Below are positions 26,372-35,320 of a stretch of DNA of 46,908 bases, one piece after another. A program made the position numbers and the translations under genes. The DNA comes from Magnetococcales bacterium (GTDB lineage: Bacteria; Pseudomonadota; Magnetococcia; Magnetococcales; JADGCH01), in the NCBI GenBank assembly GCA_015229115.1, contig JADGCH010000016.1, forward strand, positions 1 through 46,908. The letters run 5' to 3'. Positions within the stretch are counted from its first letter, which is position 1, and each line of letters begins with the position of its first letter. The notes beneath the pieces were generated by a model. That model did not search any database, was not told the origin of the DNA, and was given only the letters and a program-made list of their open reading frames with translations.

Positions 26372-26576
26372 TTTCGCGCTGTTGTCTCGACAGCATCCTA
26401 TGGCAAAATTGATGACTACCGAATTTTTTGTGTAATTCTTGCTTGATAAAACTGATTTTAGAGTAATTCGTCTCACCCGATATGATGGTTCTACCTCAAC
26501 ATTATGATACCAGATCGCGGCATGTATCCATCGTCTCGGGTCAGTGAGATGACAGAGATGGGAGAGATTGATTCGC
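26372..26576 (+). promoter_or_regulatory. rne: Long rne 5' untranslated region with possible start-site hairpin
   Basis: No gene fits this stretch. It is AT-rich in the first 100 bases. Just before the start, CCATC at 26528-26532 can pair with GATGG at 26557-26561, with additional GTCTC and GAGAT inside. The pairing would touch the GGGAGAGA ribosome-binding site (26560-26567). E. coli RNase E autoregulates through its long 5' leader, so a similar feedback is plausible. Pairing was judged by eye only. Confidence 0.35.
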
Positions 26577-29213
26577 ATGACCAAACGTATGCTGGTGGAC
26601 GCCACCCACCCGGAAGAAGTTCGCGTGGCCATTCTTCAGGACCAGCGCCTGAGTGACCTTGATATTGAAACATCCGCCAGGGAGCAGATCAAGGGAAATA
26701 TCTATCTAGCCAAAGTATCCCGCGTCGAGCCGTCGCTGCAGGCTGCGTTTGTTGATTACAACGGTGGACGGCAGGGGTTTCTCTCTGTCAATGACATCCA
26801 CACCAAGTATTACCCGAAAGAATTTCAGGACGAAAAGCCGCCCCACTCTGACGTGAACCAGGATGAAGGACTGGAATCCTCTCAACCAACGGATGAGGCC
26901 GACGGGCAGGAATCCACCACAACGCAATCTTTTTTTGCCAGACGGCGTGTACTGCCCATCCAGAAGTTGTTAACGCGCAACCAGGTCATTCTGGTGCAGG
27001 TGGTCAAGGAGGCGCGCGGCAACAAGGGAGCCTCTCTCACCACCAATATCTCGCTGGCCGGTCGTTATACGGTACTGTTGCCGGAAAATAGCGGTGGCGG
27101 CGGTATTTCACGTAAGATCATCGACCCGCAAGAGCGCAAAAACCTGAAAGAACTGATGGCTGGACTTGATATCCCATCTCAGGTCAGCCTGATTATCCGC
27201 ACGGCCGGTCTTGGACGGACCAAACGCGAGATCATGCGCGACATGAGTTACCTGCTGCGTCTGTGGAACATGATTCAGGAAAAAGCGGCTAACAGCACGG
27301 CACCCTCTCTTATCCATGAAGAGGGCGACCTGATCATGCGTACCATTCGCGATCTCTATACAACCGATATGGAAGAGATCCTGATTGAGGGACAGGATGC
27401 CTATCGTAACGGCAAGGACTTCATGCGTTTGCTGATGCCGCGCTATGTCAAGGTGGTGCAGCCCTACAAGGAAAACATTCCGATTTTCTCCCGTTTCCAG
27501 GTCGAGAGTCAGATTGAGTCCATGCACGAGCGGGTGATCCAGCTCAAATCAGGTGGCTATCTGGTGATCGATGCCACAGAAGCCCTGGTGGCCATCGATA
27601 TTAACTCGGGTCGTTCAACCCGTGAAAAAGATGTTGAAAGCACCGCTTTCAAAACCAACCTGCAGGCGGCTGAAGAGATTGCCCGTCAGCTACGTCTGCG
27701 CGACATTGGCGGTCTGATCATCATCGATTTTATCGATATGGAAGACAAAAAGCATAATGCTGAGGTGGAAAAGAGACTGAAGGAATCCTTCAAGCTGGAT
27801 CGCGCCAAGGTGCAAATTGGCAGGATTTCCCAGTTTGGTTTGCTGGAACTGTCCCGCCAACGCATCAAACCGGCTTTCAGCGAGACCAGCAGTCGGGTTT
27901 GTCCACGCTGTCAGGGTATTGGTACCATCCGTTCGGTTGAATCAGCCTCCATTCACCTGCTGCGGCGGCTGGAAGAAGAGGTCTGTCAAGGACGTTACGA
28001 CCGTATCTGTTACTACACTTCTCCGGAGGTAGCCAACTATCTGCTCAACCAGAAACGGGAACAGCTGCTGCGTCTGGAGGAGATTGGTCATGTGCAGATT
28101 GTCATTCAGGCTGATGCTGCGCTGCAAACACCCGAAATGCGCAAGGAACACGTTGAGCGGCCGAAGCACCTGATTGCTGCCATTCAGATCGGTTACAATA
28201 CCATTAACGATGGCGATGAACCGGATGAGATTGAAGAGGATCTGCTGGATGACGAGGATGAGGAGGATGGGCCGTATGCTGCGCCATCCCGTTCTGCCGA
28301 TGATCGTGACCAGGCAGAAACGGCCACGGTACAGACAGGAGACAGTGTCAGTACGCCGTTGAGCAGCGATGAGAATGGCGAGCGCAAGCGCAGACGCCGC
28401 AGACGTCGTCGCAGCAGTAGCAGCAATCGACCCGACACGATTGAAGCCACCGCACCAGACAAAGAGGCAGAAAGCGAGACGGCTGCGGCCGATGGTCCTG
28501 AAGATCTGGTTGAGTCCTCTACCTCTGGTCATGACGGTGATGCCGCAGCTGTCACCCCACCTGCCGATGGTCTGCCAAGAAATGGTAGCAAAAGCAGGCC
28601 TCGACGCAGGGGAACTCGCAGTGGCCCAAGGGCGCCAGCGGCCCAAGCCGTGGGCACGGATAGTCAGCCAGAATCAGTGACGGCGGAGGGTGAAGCTGTG
28701 TCAGAACCTGCTGCACCGCCCGTTGCCCCTGAAAAAACGGACAGCGTCAACCGACGCAGAAGTCGCTATAAACGGCCTCCTGCGCCGGCTACCAGCGAGC
28801 CGTCGGCTGAGCTGTCCTCCCCAACAACAGAGGACAACCCAACAACCAGTGATACGGTAGCAGCAGACCCGAATGGTGAACCACCGGTGCAGCGCCCCAG
28901 CGATGGACGCCGTCCCCGTCCTTCTTCGCGCAGCAGCAGACCACGATCTGGTTATCGCAGCTCATCGGCCCAGGAATCGTCTCTACCACCGGCATCTCCT
29001 CCAGAAGCGGTCGTAACAACTCCTCCCTCTCCACCCGTCGTCACAACAAAAGACCAGGAAAGTCACGGTGGTGACAGTGCCGAAACACAGGAGGGCCAGA
29101 AAAAGCGTCGTCTCTCTTCGGCCATCCGTTCACCGCAACGGATAGGATTACGGCGACCATCCGGTGATGCCAATGAGATCCTGCGACGCATGAATATGTT
29201 GCCCGATCCGTAA
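26577..29213 (+). CDS. rne: Ribonuclease E
   Basis: RNase E is the main endonuclease of mRNA decay and rRNA/tRNA processing. The 878-residue protein has a catalytic half of about 510 residues with an S1 domain (GNIYLAKVSRVEPSLQAAFVDY). Catalytic aspartates lie in AIDINSGR and IIDFIDM, and the zinc link is CPRCQGIG near residue 442. The S1 domain carries an acidic, Gln/Ser-rich insertion of about 40 residues (near 85-120) absent from the E. coli protein. The C-terminal half is disordered, with a run of Arg/Lys near residue 603 and many Pro/Ser/Glu-rich segments, as expected of a degradosome scaffold. ATG 26577 has GGAGAGA nine bases upstream. The stop overlaps the next gene's ATG by one base. 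Confidence 0.96.
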   Translation: MTKRMLVDATHPEEVRVAILQDQRLSDLDIETSAREQIKGNIYLAKVSRVEPSLQAAFVDYNGGRQGFLSVNDIHTKYYPKEFQDEKPPHSDVNQDEGLESSQPTDEADGQESTTTQSFFARRRVLPIQKLLTRNQVILVQVVKEARGNKGASLTTNISLAGRYTVLLPENSGGGGISRKIIDPQERKNLKELMAGLDIPSQVSLIIRTAGLGRTKREIMRDMSYLLRLWNMIQEKAANSTAPSLIHEEGDLIMRTIRDLYTTDMEEILIEGQDAYRNGKDFMRLLMPRYVKVVQPYKENIPIFSRFQVESQIESMHERVIQLKSGGYLVIDATEALVAIDINSGRSTREKDVESTAFKTNLQAAEEIARQLRLRDIGGLIIIDFIDMEDKKHNAEVEKRLKESFKLDRAKVQIGRISQFGLLELSRQRIKPAFSETSSRVCPRCQGIGTIRSVESASIHLLRRLEEEVCQGRYDRICYYTSPEVANYLLNQKREQLLRLEEIGHVQIVIQADAALQTPEMRKEHVERPKHLIAAIQIGYNTINDGDEPDEIEEDLLDDEDEEDGPYAAPSRSADDRDQAETATVQTGDSVSTPLSSDENGERKRRRRRRRRSSSSNRPDTIEATAPDKEAESETAAADGPEDLVESSTSGHDGDAAAVTPPADGLPRNGSKSRPRRRGTRSGPRAPAAQAVGTDSQPESVTAEGEAVSEPAAPPVAPEKTDSVNRRRSRYKRPPAPATSEPSAELSSPTTEDNPTTSDTVAADPNGEPPVQRPSDGRRPRPSSRSSRPRSGYRSSSAQESSLPPASPPEAVVTTPPSPPVVTTKDQESHGGDSAETQEGQKKRRLSSAIRSPQRIGLRRPSGDANEILRRMNMLPDP

Positions 29214-29947
29214 TGATCTCGATCCGTCAGCTCTGCAAGTGGTATGGCTCCTTTCAGGTCTTGACCGATTGTTCAACGGAGATACACCAGGGCGAGGTGG
29301 TGGTCGTTTGTGGACCGTCTGGTTCCGGCAAATCGACCCTGATCAAGTGTGTCAATGGCCTGGAGTCCTTCCAACAGGGCGAGGTGATCATCAACAATCG
29401 CTCTGTGGGAGATCCCGCAACTGACCTACCGGCCTTGCGGGCCCACGTTGGCATGGTGTTCCAGCACTTCGAACTGTTCCCCCACTTACGGGTCATCGAT
29501 AATCTGTGCTTGGCACCCGTGAAAGTACTGCGTCGTGACCGTAACGAAGCGGAAGCCAGGGCCATGACGCTGCTGGATCGGATCGGTTTGCAGGATCAGG
29601 CCTATAAATATCCGGCCCAACTGTCAGGGGGCCAGCAACAACGGGTGGCCATTTGTCGTGCTTTGGCCATGGACCCGATCTGCCTGTTGTTCGATGAGCC
29701 AACCTCGTCACTCGACCCGGAGATGATCAGCGAAGTGCTGGATGTCATGGTCGATCTGGCACAGGATGGCATGACCATGATGTGTGTTACGCACGAAATG
29801 GGGTTTGCACGCCAGGTGGCTCACCGCGTGGTCTTTATGGACCAGGGTCGCATTGTTGAGGATCGTCCCAAAGCCGATTTCTTCAATCAACCCCAATCGG
29901 AGCGTGCCCAACAATTTCTCTCGAAAATCCTGCGTCATGAACGGTGA
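29213..29947 (+). CDS. glnQ: GlnQ-type polar amino acid ABC ATPase
   Basis: The 244-residue protein matches ATPases of polar amino acid importers (GlnQ, GltL, AapP). Walker A is GPSGSGKSTLIKCVNGLE, then GMVFQHFELFPHLRVIDNL, the signature LSGGQQQRVAICRALAM and Walker B LLFDEPTSSLDPEM. The H-loop is VTHEMGFA. No cognate permease or binding protein is adjacent, so the symbol states only the family. It overlaps the rne stop by one base and is followed by a one-base overlap with the helicase gene, forming an unusual rne-ATPase-helicase operon. Confidence 0.85.
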   Translation: MISIRQLCKWYGSFQVLTDCSTEIHQGEVVVVCGPSGSGKSTLIKCVNGLESFQQGEVIINNRSVGDPATDLPALRAHVGMVFQHFELFPHLRVIDNLCLAPVKVLRRDRNEAEARAMTLLDRIGLQDQAYKYPAQLSGGQQQRVAICRALAMDPICLLFDEPTSSLDPEMISEVLDVMVDLAQDGMTMMCVTHEMGFARQVAHRVVFMDQGRIVEDRPKADFFNQPQSERAQQFLSKILRHER

Positions 29948-31935
29948 TGTGTAATGACCCTTTCATTGCCTCGCTGTTCGGTCCGGAGGGTCGACTGGCC
30001 GAGATACTGGAACATTACGAACCACGTCCGGCACAACAGCAAATGGCCCTGCGTGTGGCACAGGCGGTACGCGACGAACAGTTTCTGCTGATTGAAGCCA
30101 GTACCGGTACCGGTAAAACCCTGGCCTATCTGACACCGTTGCTGGCCATTAAACTGCTGACAGACAGCAGCTATCCCATCACCGTATCGACCGCTACCAG
30201 AGCCTTGCAGGATCAGATTCTTGATAAGGATGTCCCGCTGCTGCAACAGGTACTGGGTCGTCCTTTTAGCACGGTGGTCCTGAAAGGGCGCGCCAATTAC
30301 CTCTGCCTCTATCGTCTGCGTACCCTGCAACAACGGGGGCTGCTGCTGTCACGCAGTGATGGGGTCTGGTTGCGTCAGATCGAACAATGGGCACGCCAGA
30401 CCGAATCAGGTGATCGTGATGAGTTGACGGATCTGCCGGAACAGATTGCCTTTTGGCGTGATATCAGCGCCTATGGTGAACAATGTCTTGGACAACAGTG
30501 TGAAGATCTGGCGCGCTGTTTCCTGTTTCGGGCTAGACGATTGGCCATGCAGGCTGATCTGGTCGTGGTCAATCACCATCTTTTCTTTGCCGATTTATCC
30601 ATCAAGGATGGTGGCTTTGGCGAGATACTGCCCAGCTGCCAGGTAGCGGTTTTTGATGAGGCGCACCGCATTCCTGACGTGGTGACCAGTTTTTTCGGTA
30701 TTGAGGTCAGCAACTATCGCATCGTTGAGTTATTACGCGACACGCGCCAGGAGTTTCAACTGGTTGGCGCCGACGATCCGGTACTGCTGGCCGCCATCAC
30801 CGACCTGGAACTGGAAACAGCATCCTTGCGACAGCTGTTCCCGGATGAAGAAAGTCGTGGCAGCCTGGAGTCGTCCATCGCAGACGACCCGACACTCGAA
30901 CGCGTCCTGGTGGCCCTGGAACAGAGTCTGTACCGGTTAGGTACGGCACTAGAACCCCATCGCCCTCGCAGCGTGGGTCTGGCCTCCTGTGGCCGACGTG
31001 CCGAAGAGCTGTTGCACCACTGCGGTATTCTGCGCGTCATGGAAGATCGCAGCTATGTCTACTGGTTTGAGACCCGTGGTCGGGGTCTGTTTCTGCGCGC
31101 CTCACCCCTGGAAACGGGTGCTACCCTACGCGAACTGCTTTTTCCAAGACTCAAAACGGCTGTCTTCACCTCGGCCACCTTAACGACAGCGACGGATGAC
31201 ACCGCTTTCCGCTACATCACCAACCATCTGGGCGCACCCGCTGAACGGACCGCCACCGAGCAGTTACCGCCCTCTTTCGATTATCAGCACCAATCTCTGC
31301 TTTATTTGCCCACTCATTTACCCGCTCCGGATCATCCCGACTTTGCCGATGCCGTTGCCACGGAAATTGAATTGCTGCTACAGGCCAGCGCTGGTCGGGC
31401 CCTATGCCTGTTTACCAGTCTGCGCATGGTGGATTATGTGCGCCGTGCCCTTGCCGGACGCATCGACTACCCGCTACTGGTCCAGGGAGACCGCCCCAAG
31501 CGGGCCTTGTTGGAGAGTTTCCGCACCGATGTGAGCTCCGTTTTGCTAGCATCAGCCAGCTTCTGGGAAGGAGTCGACGTACCTGGCGAGGCCCTGTCGC
31601 TGGTCATCATTGACCGGCTCCCCTTCCCGTCTCCGGCCGATCCGATCATGGCCGCCCGTAGCAGCTACTGGCAATCACTGGGCGGTAAGCCATTCCGTGA
31701 CCTCTACATACCACAGGCCATTTTATCCCTGAAACAGGGACTGGGCCGGTTGTTACGCCGTAGTGATGACCGCGGTGTCATGGCCATTCTGGACACACGT
31801 CTGACAACCCGTCGCTATGGTGGATTGTTCCGTGCCGGGTTGCCACCGATGTCCGTGACCCATGATCGTGCCGACATTCAGTCATTTCTGGCCTCCAGCT
31901 CAGCGGCCTTGGTCTCCAGCGCTTCCCATTGCTGA
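29947..31935 (+). CDS. DinG/YoaA-type iron-sulfur DNA helicase
   Basis: This 662-residue XPD-family superfamily 2 helicase unwinds DNA 5' to 3' and is tied to damage or replication-fork repair. Walker A is EASTGTGKT (about residues 50-58), and the DEAH box is at residues 237-240. Four cysteines for the 4Fe-4S cluster are Cys120, Cys180, Cys185 and Cys191. The QGLGRLLRR motif VI is near the C-terminus. Its length and cluster spacing resemble E. coli YoaA more than DinG. The ATG at 29947 overlaps the upstream stop by one base. The last 58 bases overlap the convergent uup gene. Confidence 0.9.
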   Translation: MCNDPFIASLFGPEGRLAEILEHYEPRPAQQQMALRVAQAVRDEQFLLIEASTGTGKTLAYLTPLLAIKLLTDSSYPITVSTATRALQDQILDKDVPLLQQVLGRPFSTVVLKGRANYLCLYRLRTLQQRGLLLSRSDGVWLRQIEQWARQTESGDRDELTDLPEQIAFWRDISAYGEQCLGQQCEDLARCFLFRARRLAMQADLVVVNHHLFFADLSIKDGGFGEILPSCQVAVFDEAHRIPDVVTSFFGIEVSNYRIVELLRDTRQEFQLVGADDPVLLAAITDLELETASLRQLFPDEESRGSLESSIADDPTLERVLVALEQSLYRLGTALEPHRPRSVGLASCGRRAEELLHHCGILRVMEDRSYVYWFETRGRGLFLRASPLETGATLRELLFPRLKTAVFTSATLTTATDDTAFRYITNHLGAPAERTATEQLPPSFDYQHQSLLYLPTHLPAPDHPDFADAVATEIELLLQASAGRALCLFTSLRMVDYVRRALAGRIDYPLLVQGDRPKRALLESFRTDVSSVLLASASFWEGVDVPGEALSLVIIDRLPFPSPADPIMAARSSYWQSLGGKPFRDLYIPQAILSLKQGLGRLLRRSDDRGVMAILDTRLTTRRYGGLFRAGLPPMSVTHDRADIQSFLASSSAALVSSASHC

Positions 31936-33695
31936 TAACAATCGGCCAATTGCTGTTCGATCTGTTCCAGACGTTGTGCCGTACGCTGCAACTCGACAGC
32001 CATCGGCTGGTCACCAGACTGGTAGCAGTCCGGATTGGCAAGCTGCTGGTGCAGCTGATGCTGTTCTGCCTCCAGTGTCTCGATACGAGTAGGCAGCTCT
32101 GCCAATTGCTGCTGTTCACGAAACGTCAGCTGCCGCACCTCGCGCTGACGCCGTGGGCGTTCATTCTTGACCGTTGCCGTGGCCACGACAGGAGCAGAAG
32201 AGGTGGCGTCACGATAGTTACGTTGCTGTTGCCAGTCACTGTAGCCACCGGCATACTCCTGGATGCGTCCATCACCTTCAAACACCAGCACCGAGGTCAC
32301 GACATTGTCAAGAAATTCACGATCATGGCTGACCAGAAGCACGCATCCCTTGTGATGAATCAGCCGCTCCTCCAGCAATTCCAGTGTCTCACTGTCGAGA
32401 TCGTTGGTCGGCTCGTCCATGACCAACAGATTGGCCGGTCGGGTAAAGAGACGGGCCAACAACAGGCGGTTGCGTTCGCCTCCGGATAACGTCTTGGCCG
32501 GCGAACGGGCGCGATCGGGCGTAAAGAGAAAATCGGCCAGATAGCCCAGCACATGCTGGGTCTGCTGACCAATGGTCAACCGGTCACAGCCATCGGCAAT
32601 GTTTTCCCAGACGGTTCGTTCCAGATCAATCTGCTGACGCATCTGGTCAAACCAGGCTACTTCAAGACGAGTGCCCAGCTGTATGCGTCCACTATCTGGG
32701 GTCAATCGACCCAACAACAGGTTGAGCAGTGTACTCTTACCACAGCCATTGGGTCCAATCAGTCCAATCTTGTCCTGACGCAGAATCAGCGTCGAGAAAC
32801 GATCGATCAACTTCTCGCCCTGCCAGCCATAACTGACATTCTCGGCAGCCATGACCAGCTGTCCGGAACGGGCCACTTCCTGCAACGGCAAGCGTACACG
32901 ACCCTGCCGTTCACGGCGGGCCAGACGCTGCTGACGCATCTCTTCCAGCAAACGCACACGACCCTCATTGCGTGTGCGTCGCGCCTTGATGCCTTTGCGA
33001 ATCCACACCTCCTCCTGGGCCAGTTTGCGATCAAACAACTGCCATTCCGACTCTTCCGATAACAGCATGGCCTGTCTGCGCTGAAGGAAAGTATCGTAAT
33101 TGCCGGGCCAGGAGGTCAGCTGGGCGCGATCCAGTTCAAGAATACGGGTAGCCAAGGCGCGCAGAAAGCGGCGATCATGCGTGACAAACAGCACGGTGCC
33201 ATGATAGTTCAACAACCAGTTTTCCAGCCGTTCTATGCCAGCCAGATCGAGATGGTTAGTCGGTTCATCCAGCAGCAGCAGATCGGCATCGGTGGCCAGG
33301 GTACGAACCAGCAGCACCCGACGTTGCTGTCCACCCGACAGGGTAGTGATGTCGCTTTCGGCATCCAGGTCAAATTGCTGCAATAGAGCGATGACACGCT
33401 GAGGATCTTGTTCGGGGGAGGACCGATGCAGGGCCACATCGCCAACACGAGTGCCCGGCTGGAAGTCCGGGATTTGCTGTGGTAGCTGTGCCACCACTAG
33501 GTTAGGCTGTTGCGAGATGCTACCCGCATCGGGCGGCATCTCACCAGCCAACAAGCGCATTAAGGTGCTCTTGCCACTGCCATTGCGGCCTACCAGGCAG
33601 ATGCGTTCCCGCACCGCAACCGTCAGGTCGACCTGCTCCAGAACAGCCTGAGCACCAAAACGGACCGTGACCCCATGGGTCTGTATCAGCGACAT
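31878..33695 (-). CDS. uup: ABC-F ATPase of the Uup type
   Basis: Uup is a cytosolic tandem ATPase of the ABC-F family that acts on ribosomes and affects precise excision of transposons. The product has two ATPase modules: Walker A GRNGSGKST and GPNGCGKST, with signatures LSGGQQRRV and LSGGERNRL. The linker EEVWIRKGIKARRTRNEGRV is the Uup-specific segment. A C-terminal coiled coil (about residues 540-605) is rich in Glu and Gln. ATG 33695 begins one base after the SPOR gene stop. The longer frame from 33722 would overlap the SPOR gene and adds no family sequence. The 3' end overlaps the helicase gene. Confidence 0.92.
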   Translation of the reverse strand: MSLIQTHGVTVRFGAQAVLEQVDLTVAVRERICLVGRNGSGKSTLMRLLAGEMPPDAGSISQQPNLVVAQLPQQIPDFQPGTRVGDVALHRSSPEQDPQRVIALLQQFDLDAESDITTLSGGQQRRVLLVRTLATDADLLLLDEPTNHLDLAGIERLENWLLNYHGTVLFVTHDRRFLRALATRILELDRAQLTSWPGNYDTFLQRRQAMLLSEESEWQLFDRKLAQEEVWIRKGIKARRTRNEGRVRLLEEMRQQRLARRERQGRVRLPLQEVARSGQLVMAAENVSYGWQGEKLIDRFSTLILRQDKIGLIGPNGCGKSTLLNLLLGRLTPDSGRIQLGTRLEVAWFDQMRQQIDLERTVWENIADGCDRLTIGQQTQHVLGYLADFLFTPDRARSPAKTLSGGERNRLLLARLFTRPANLLVMDEPTNDLDSETLELLEERLIHHKGCVLLVSHDREFLDNVVTSVLVFEGDGRIQEYAGGYSDWQQQRNYRDATSSAPVVATATVKNERPRRQREVRQLTFREQQQLAELPTRIETLEAEQHQLHQQLANPDCYQSGDQPMAVELQRTAQRLEQIEQQLADCYQQWEALETKAAELEARND

Positions 33696-33696
33696 G

Positions 33697-35079
33697 TTAC
33701 CGAGCAACACCCCCATTGACATTCATGACGATCTGGTTGTGCGCAATCCGGGTGTGCTGATGCGCAGGAGAGGATAACGGCCGCTGGGGTGGCTGTGTCG
33801 TGGCAACAGCCGGTGCTGTGCGGGTACGATCCAGGAACTTGACAAAATCCTGGCTGTCCAGCGCTCTCACCAAAGGCTTGCTGCCATCACGACTGGCAAA
33901 CTCATCGGCAGCTGCCCGAGCAGCGGCACCATCGGTAAACAGGGACAGACAGACCACATGCCAGGCATGATCTTTTTGATCCTTGATGATCAACGTATAG
34001 GGAAACATACCCTTATCACGCAACTGCTGAATACGCCGATCAGCGTCCGCCTTGGCCGCAAAGGTACCTACTTCGACGCTAAATACCTTGTTTTGACCCG
34101 CCGCTGAACTAGCTTCCGGTGTCACAGATGCAGCCGGTTGCGCCACGGTGACCGGCTGGGCTACGCTAGCTGGTTGTTGCGCTACAACGGTCACAGGAAC
34201 CACGGCCGCCACTTGCTGCTGTGCTACAGCCGGGCTGTTATGCTGGCGGGTACGATCCAGAAACGCCAGAAACTGTTGGCCATCAAGCGTACGCACCAGC
34301 GGCTTTCCTCCCTCATGACGGGCAAACTCATTGGCAGCAACGTGGGCTTCGGCACGATTGGTAAACAAGGCCAAACAAACCACGTGCCAGGCACGATCCT
34401 TGTGGTCCTTGATGATCAGGGTATAAGGAGAGAAGCCCTTGCTGCGCAAATACTGGATCCGGCTGTCGGCCCTGGCCTGACTGCCAAAGGTACCCACCTC
34501 AACACTGAAGATCCGGTGATTGGACTGATTGATGGCCGATGCAGCCGTCAAGGACTCAGCAGACGCAGGGGTCACCGGCTCTGACGTTACTGGAATAGTG
34601 ACAGTAGCTGCCGGAGTGGCCGTATCTGGCGTCGGTGCTGAAGCTGGTGCTGAAGTTACCGCTACATTTTGACGGCCACGCTCCAGGAACGTGACGACTC
34701 TTTGACGATCCAGCGTCCGCACCAGTGGTTTACCGCCTTCGCGTTTGGCAAAATCGTTGGCAGCCAACTTGGCAGCGGCACGATCGCTGAACAGGGCCAA
34801 GGAGACCACATACCAGTCACGATCCTTCTGATCCTTGATCACAAGCGCCGATGGTGAGAATCCCTTGCCACGCAGCTGCTGTACCAAACCGTCAGCCCTG
34901 GCCTGACTCTTGAAGGTGCCGACCTCGACACTGAAGACCCTGCTGTTCGGTTCGTGACCGGGTATGGCCAAGGATGGCTCGGATGCTGCCGCCTGCGCTG
35001 GCTCGGTAGCAGCCGTTGCTGTTGACAGGGTGACCGCCAGCCCCATCAAGGTGATAACCTGACTGATACTATTTTTCAA
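33697..35079 (-). CDS. Exported protein with three SPOR domains
   Basis: The 460-residue protein has a Sec-type signal peptide ending near residue 24 (LSTATAATEPA). Three SPOR domains follow at about residues 48-125, 190-270 and 335-415. Each contains FSVEVGTF, a KGFSP- or MFPY-type turn, VIKDQKDR and a GGKPLVR-like end. SPOR domains bind denuded peptidoglycan glycans and usually mark septal or cell-wall proteins. The three copies are clearly paralogous and are joined by Ala/Thr/Pro/Val-rich linkers. The TTG start at 35079 is well backed by AGGAGAAG. Linkage to uup is by immediate adjacency and may be only transcriptional. Confidence 0.88.
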   Translation of the reverse strand: MKNSISQVITLMGLAVTLSTATAATEPAQAAASEPSLAIPGHEPNSRVFSVEVGTFKSQARADGLVQQLRGKGFSPSALVIKDQKDRDWYVVSLALFSDRAAAKLAANDFAKREGGKPLVRTLDRQRVVTFLERGRQNVAVTSAPASAPTPDTATPAATVTIPVTSEPVTPASAESLTAASAINQSNHRIFSVEVGTFGSQARADSRIQYLRSKGFSPYTLIIKDHKDRAWHVVCLALFTNRAEAHVAANEFARHEGGKPLVRTLDGQQFLAFLDRTRQHNSPAVAQQQVAAVVPVTVVAQQPASVAQPVTVAQPAASVTPEASSAAGQNKVFSVEVGTFAAKADADRRIQQLRDKGMFPYTLIIKDQKDHAWHVVCLSLFTDGAAARAAADEFASRDGSKPLVRALDSQDFVKFLDRTRTAPAVATTQPPQRPLSSPAHQHTRIAHNQIVMNVNGGVAR

Positions 35080-35320
35080 TGTTCTTCTCCTTAGACAAGA
35101 TGCCTTGATGGCTGGTTACGTCTGACCCGTTTTGTAGTCTTTGCGCATCTAAAATGCACTCTAAAAATGCTATCAGACTGCTAAGCATCTATCATGCCAA
35201 TATTTTCCTACATCAAACCAGCGGGGAATAGAAGACCGACGTTTCACAGTTTGCTCTGGAGAAGGATGGCCTTGGCTCGGTGGGCGGTCTCGCCAATCTA
35301 AGACAGAAACATTAACAAAC
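35080..35320. other. Intergenic stretch upstream of the SPOR gene
   Basis: No coding frame is supported in these 241 bases. The stretch has near-repeats CTAAAATGC (35149-35157) and CTAAAAATGC (35161-35170), and GCATCT at 35145-35150 and 35185-35190. It should contain the SPOR gene promoter on the minus strand, but I see no clear -35 and -10 pair. It lies beside the Rpn remnant, so it may include degraded element sequence. Confidence 0.35.

Noticed and set aside
27942-28646. A 234-codon minus-strand frame opposite the end of rne
   Set aside because: It is antisense to the low-complexity RNase E C-terminus, with no recognisable domain or start signal.
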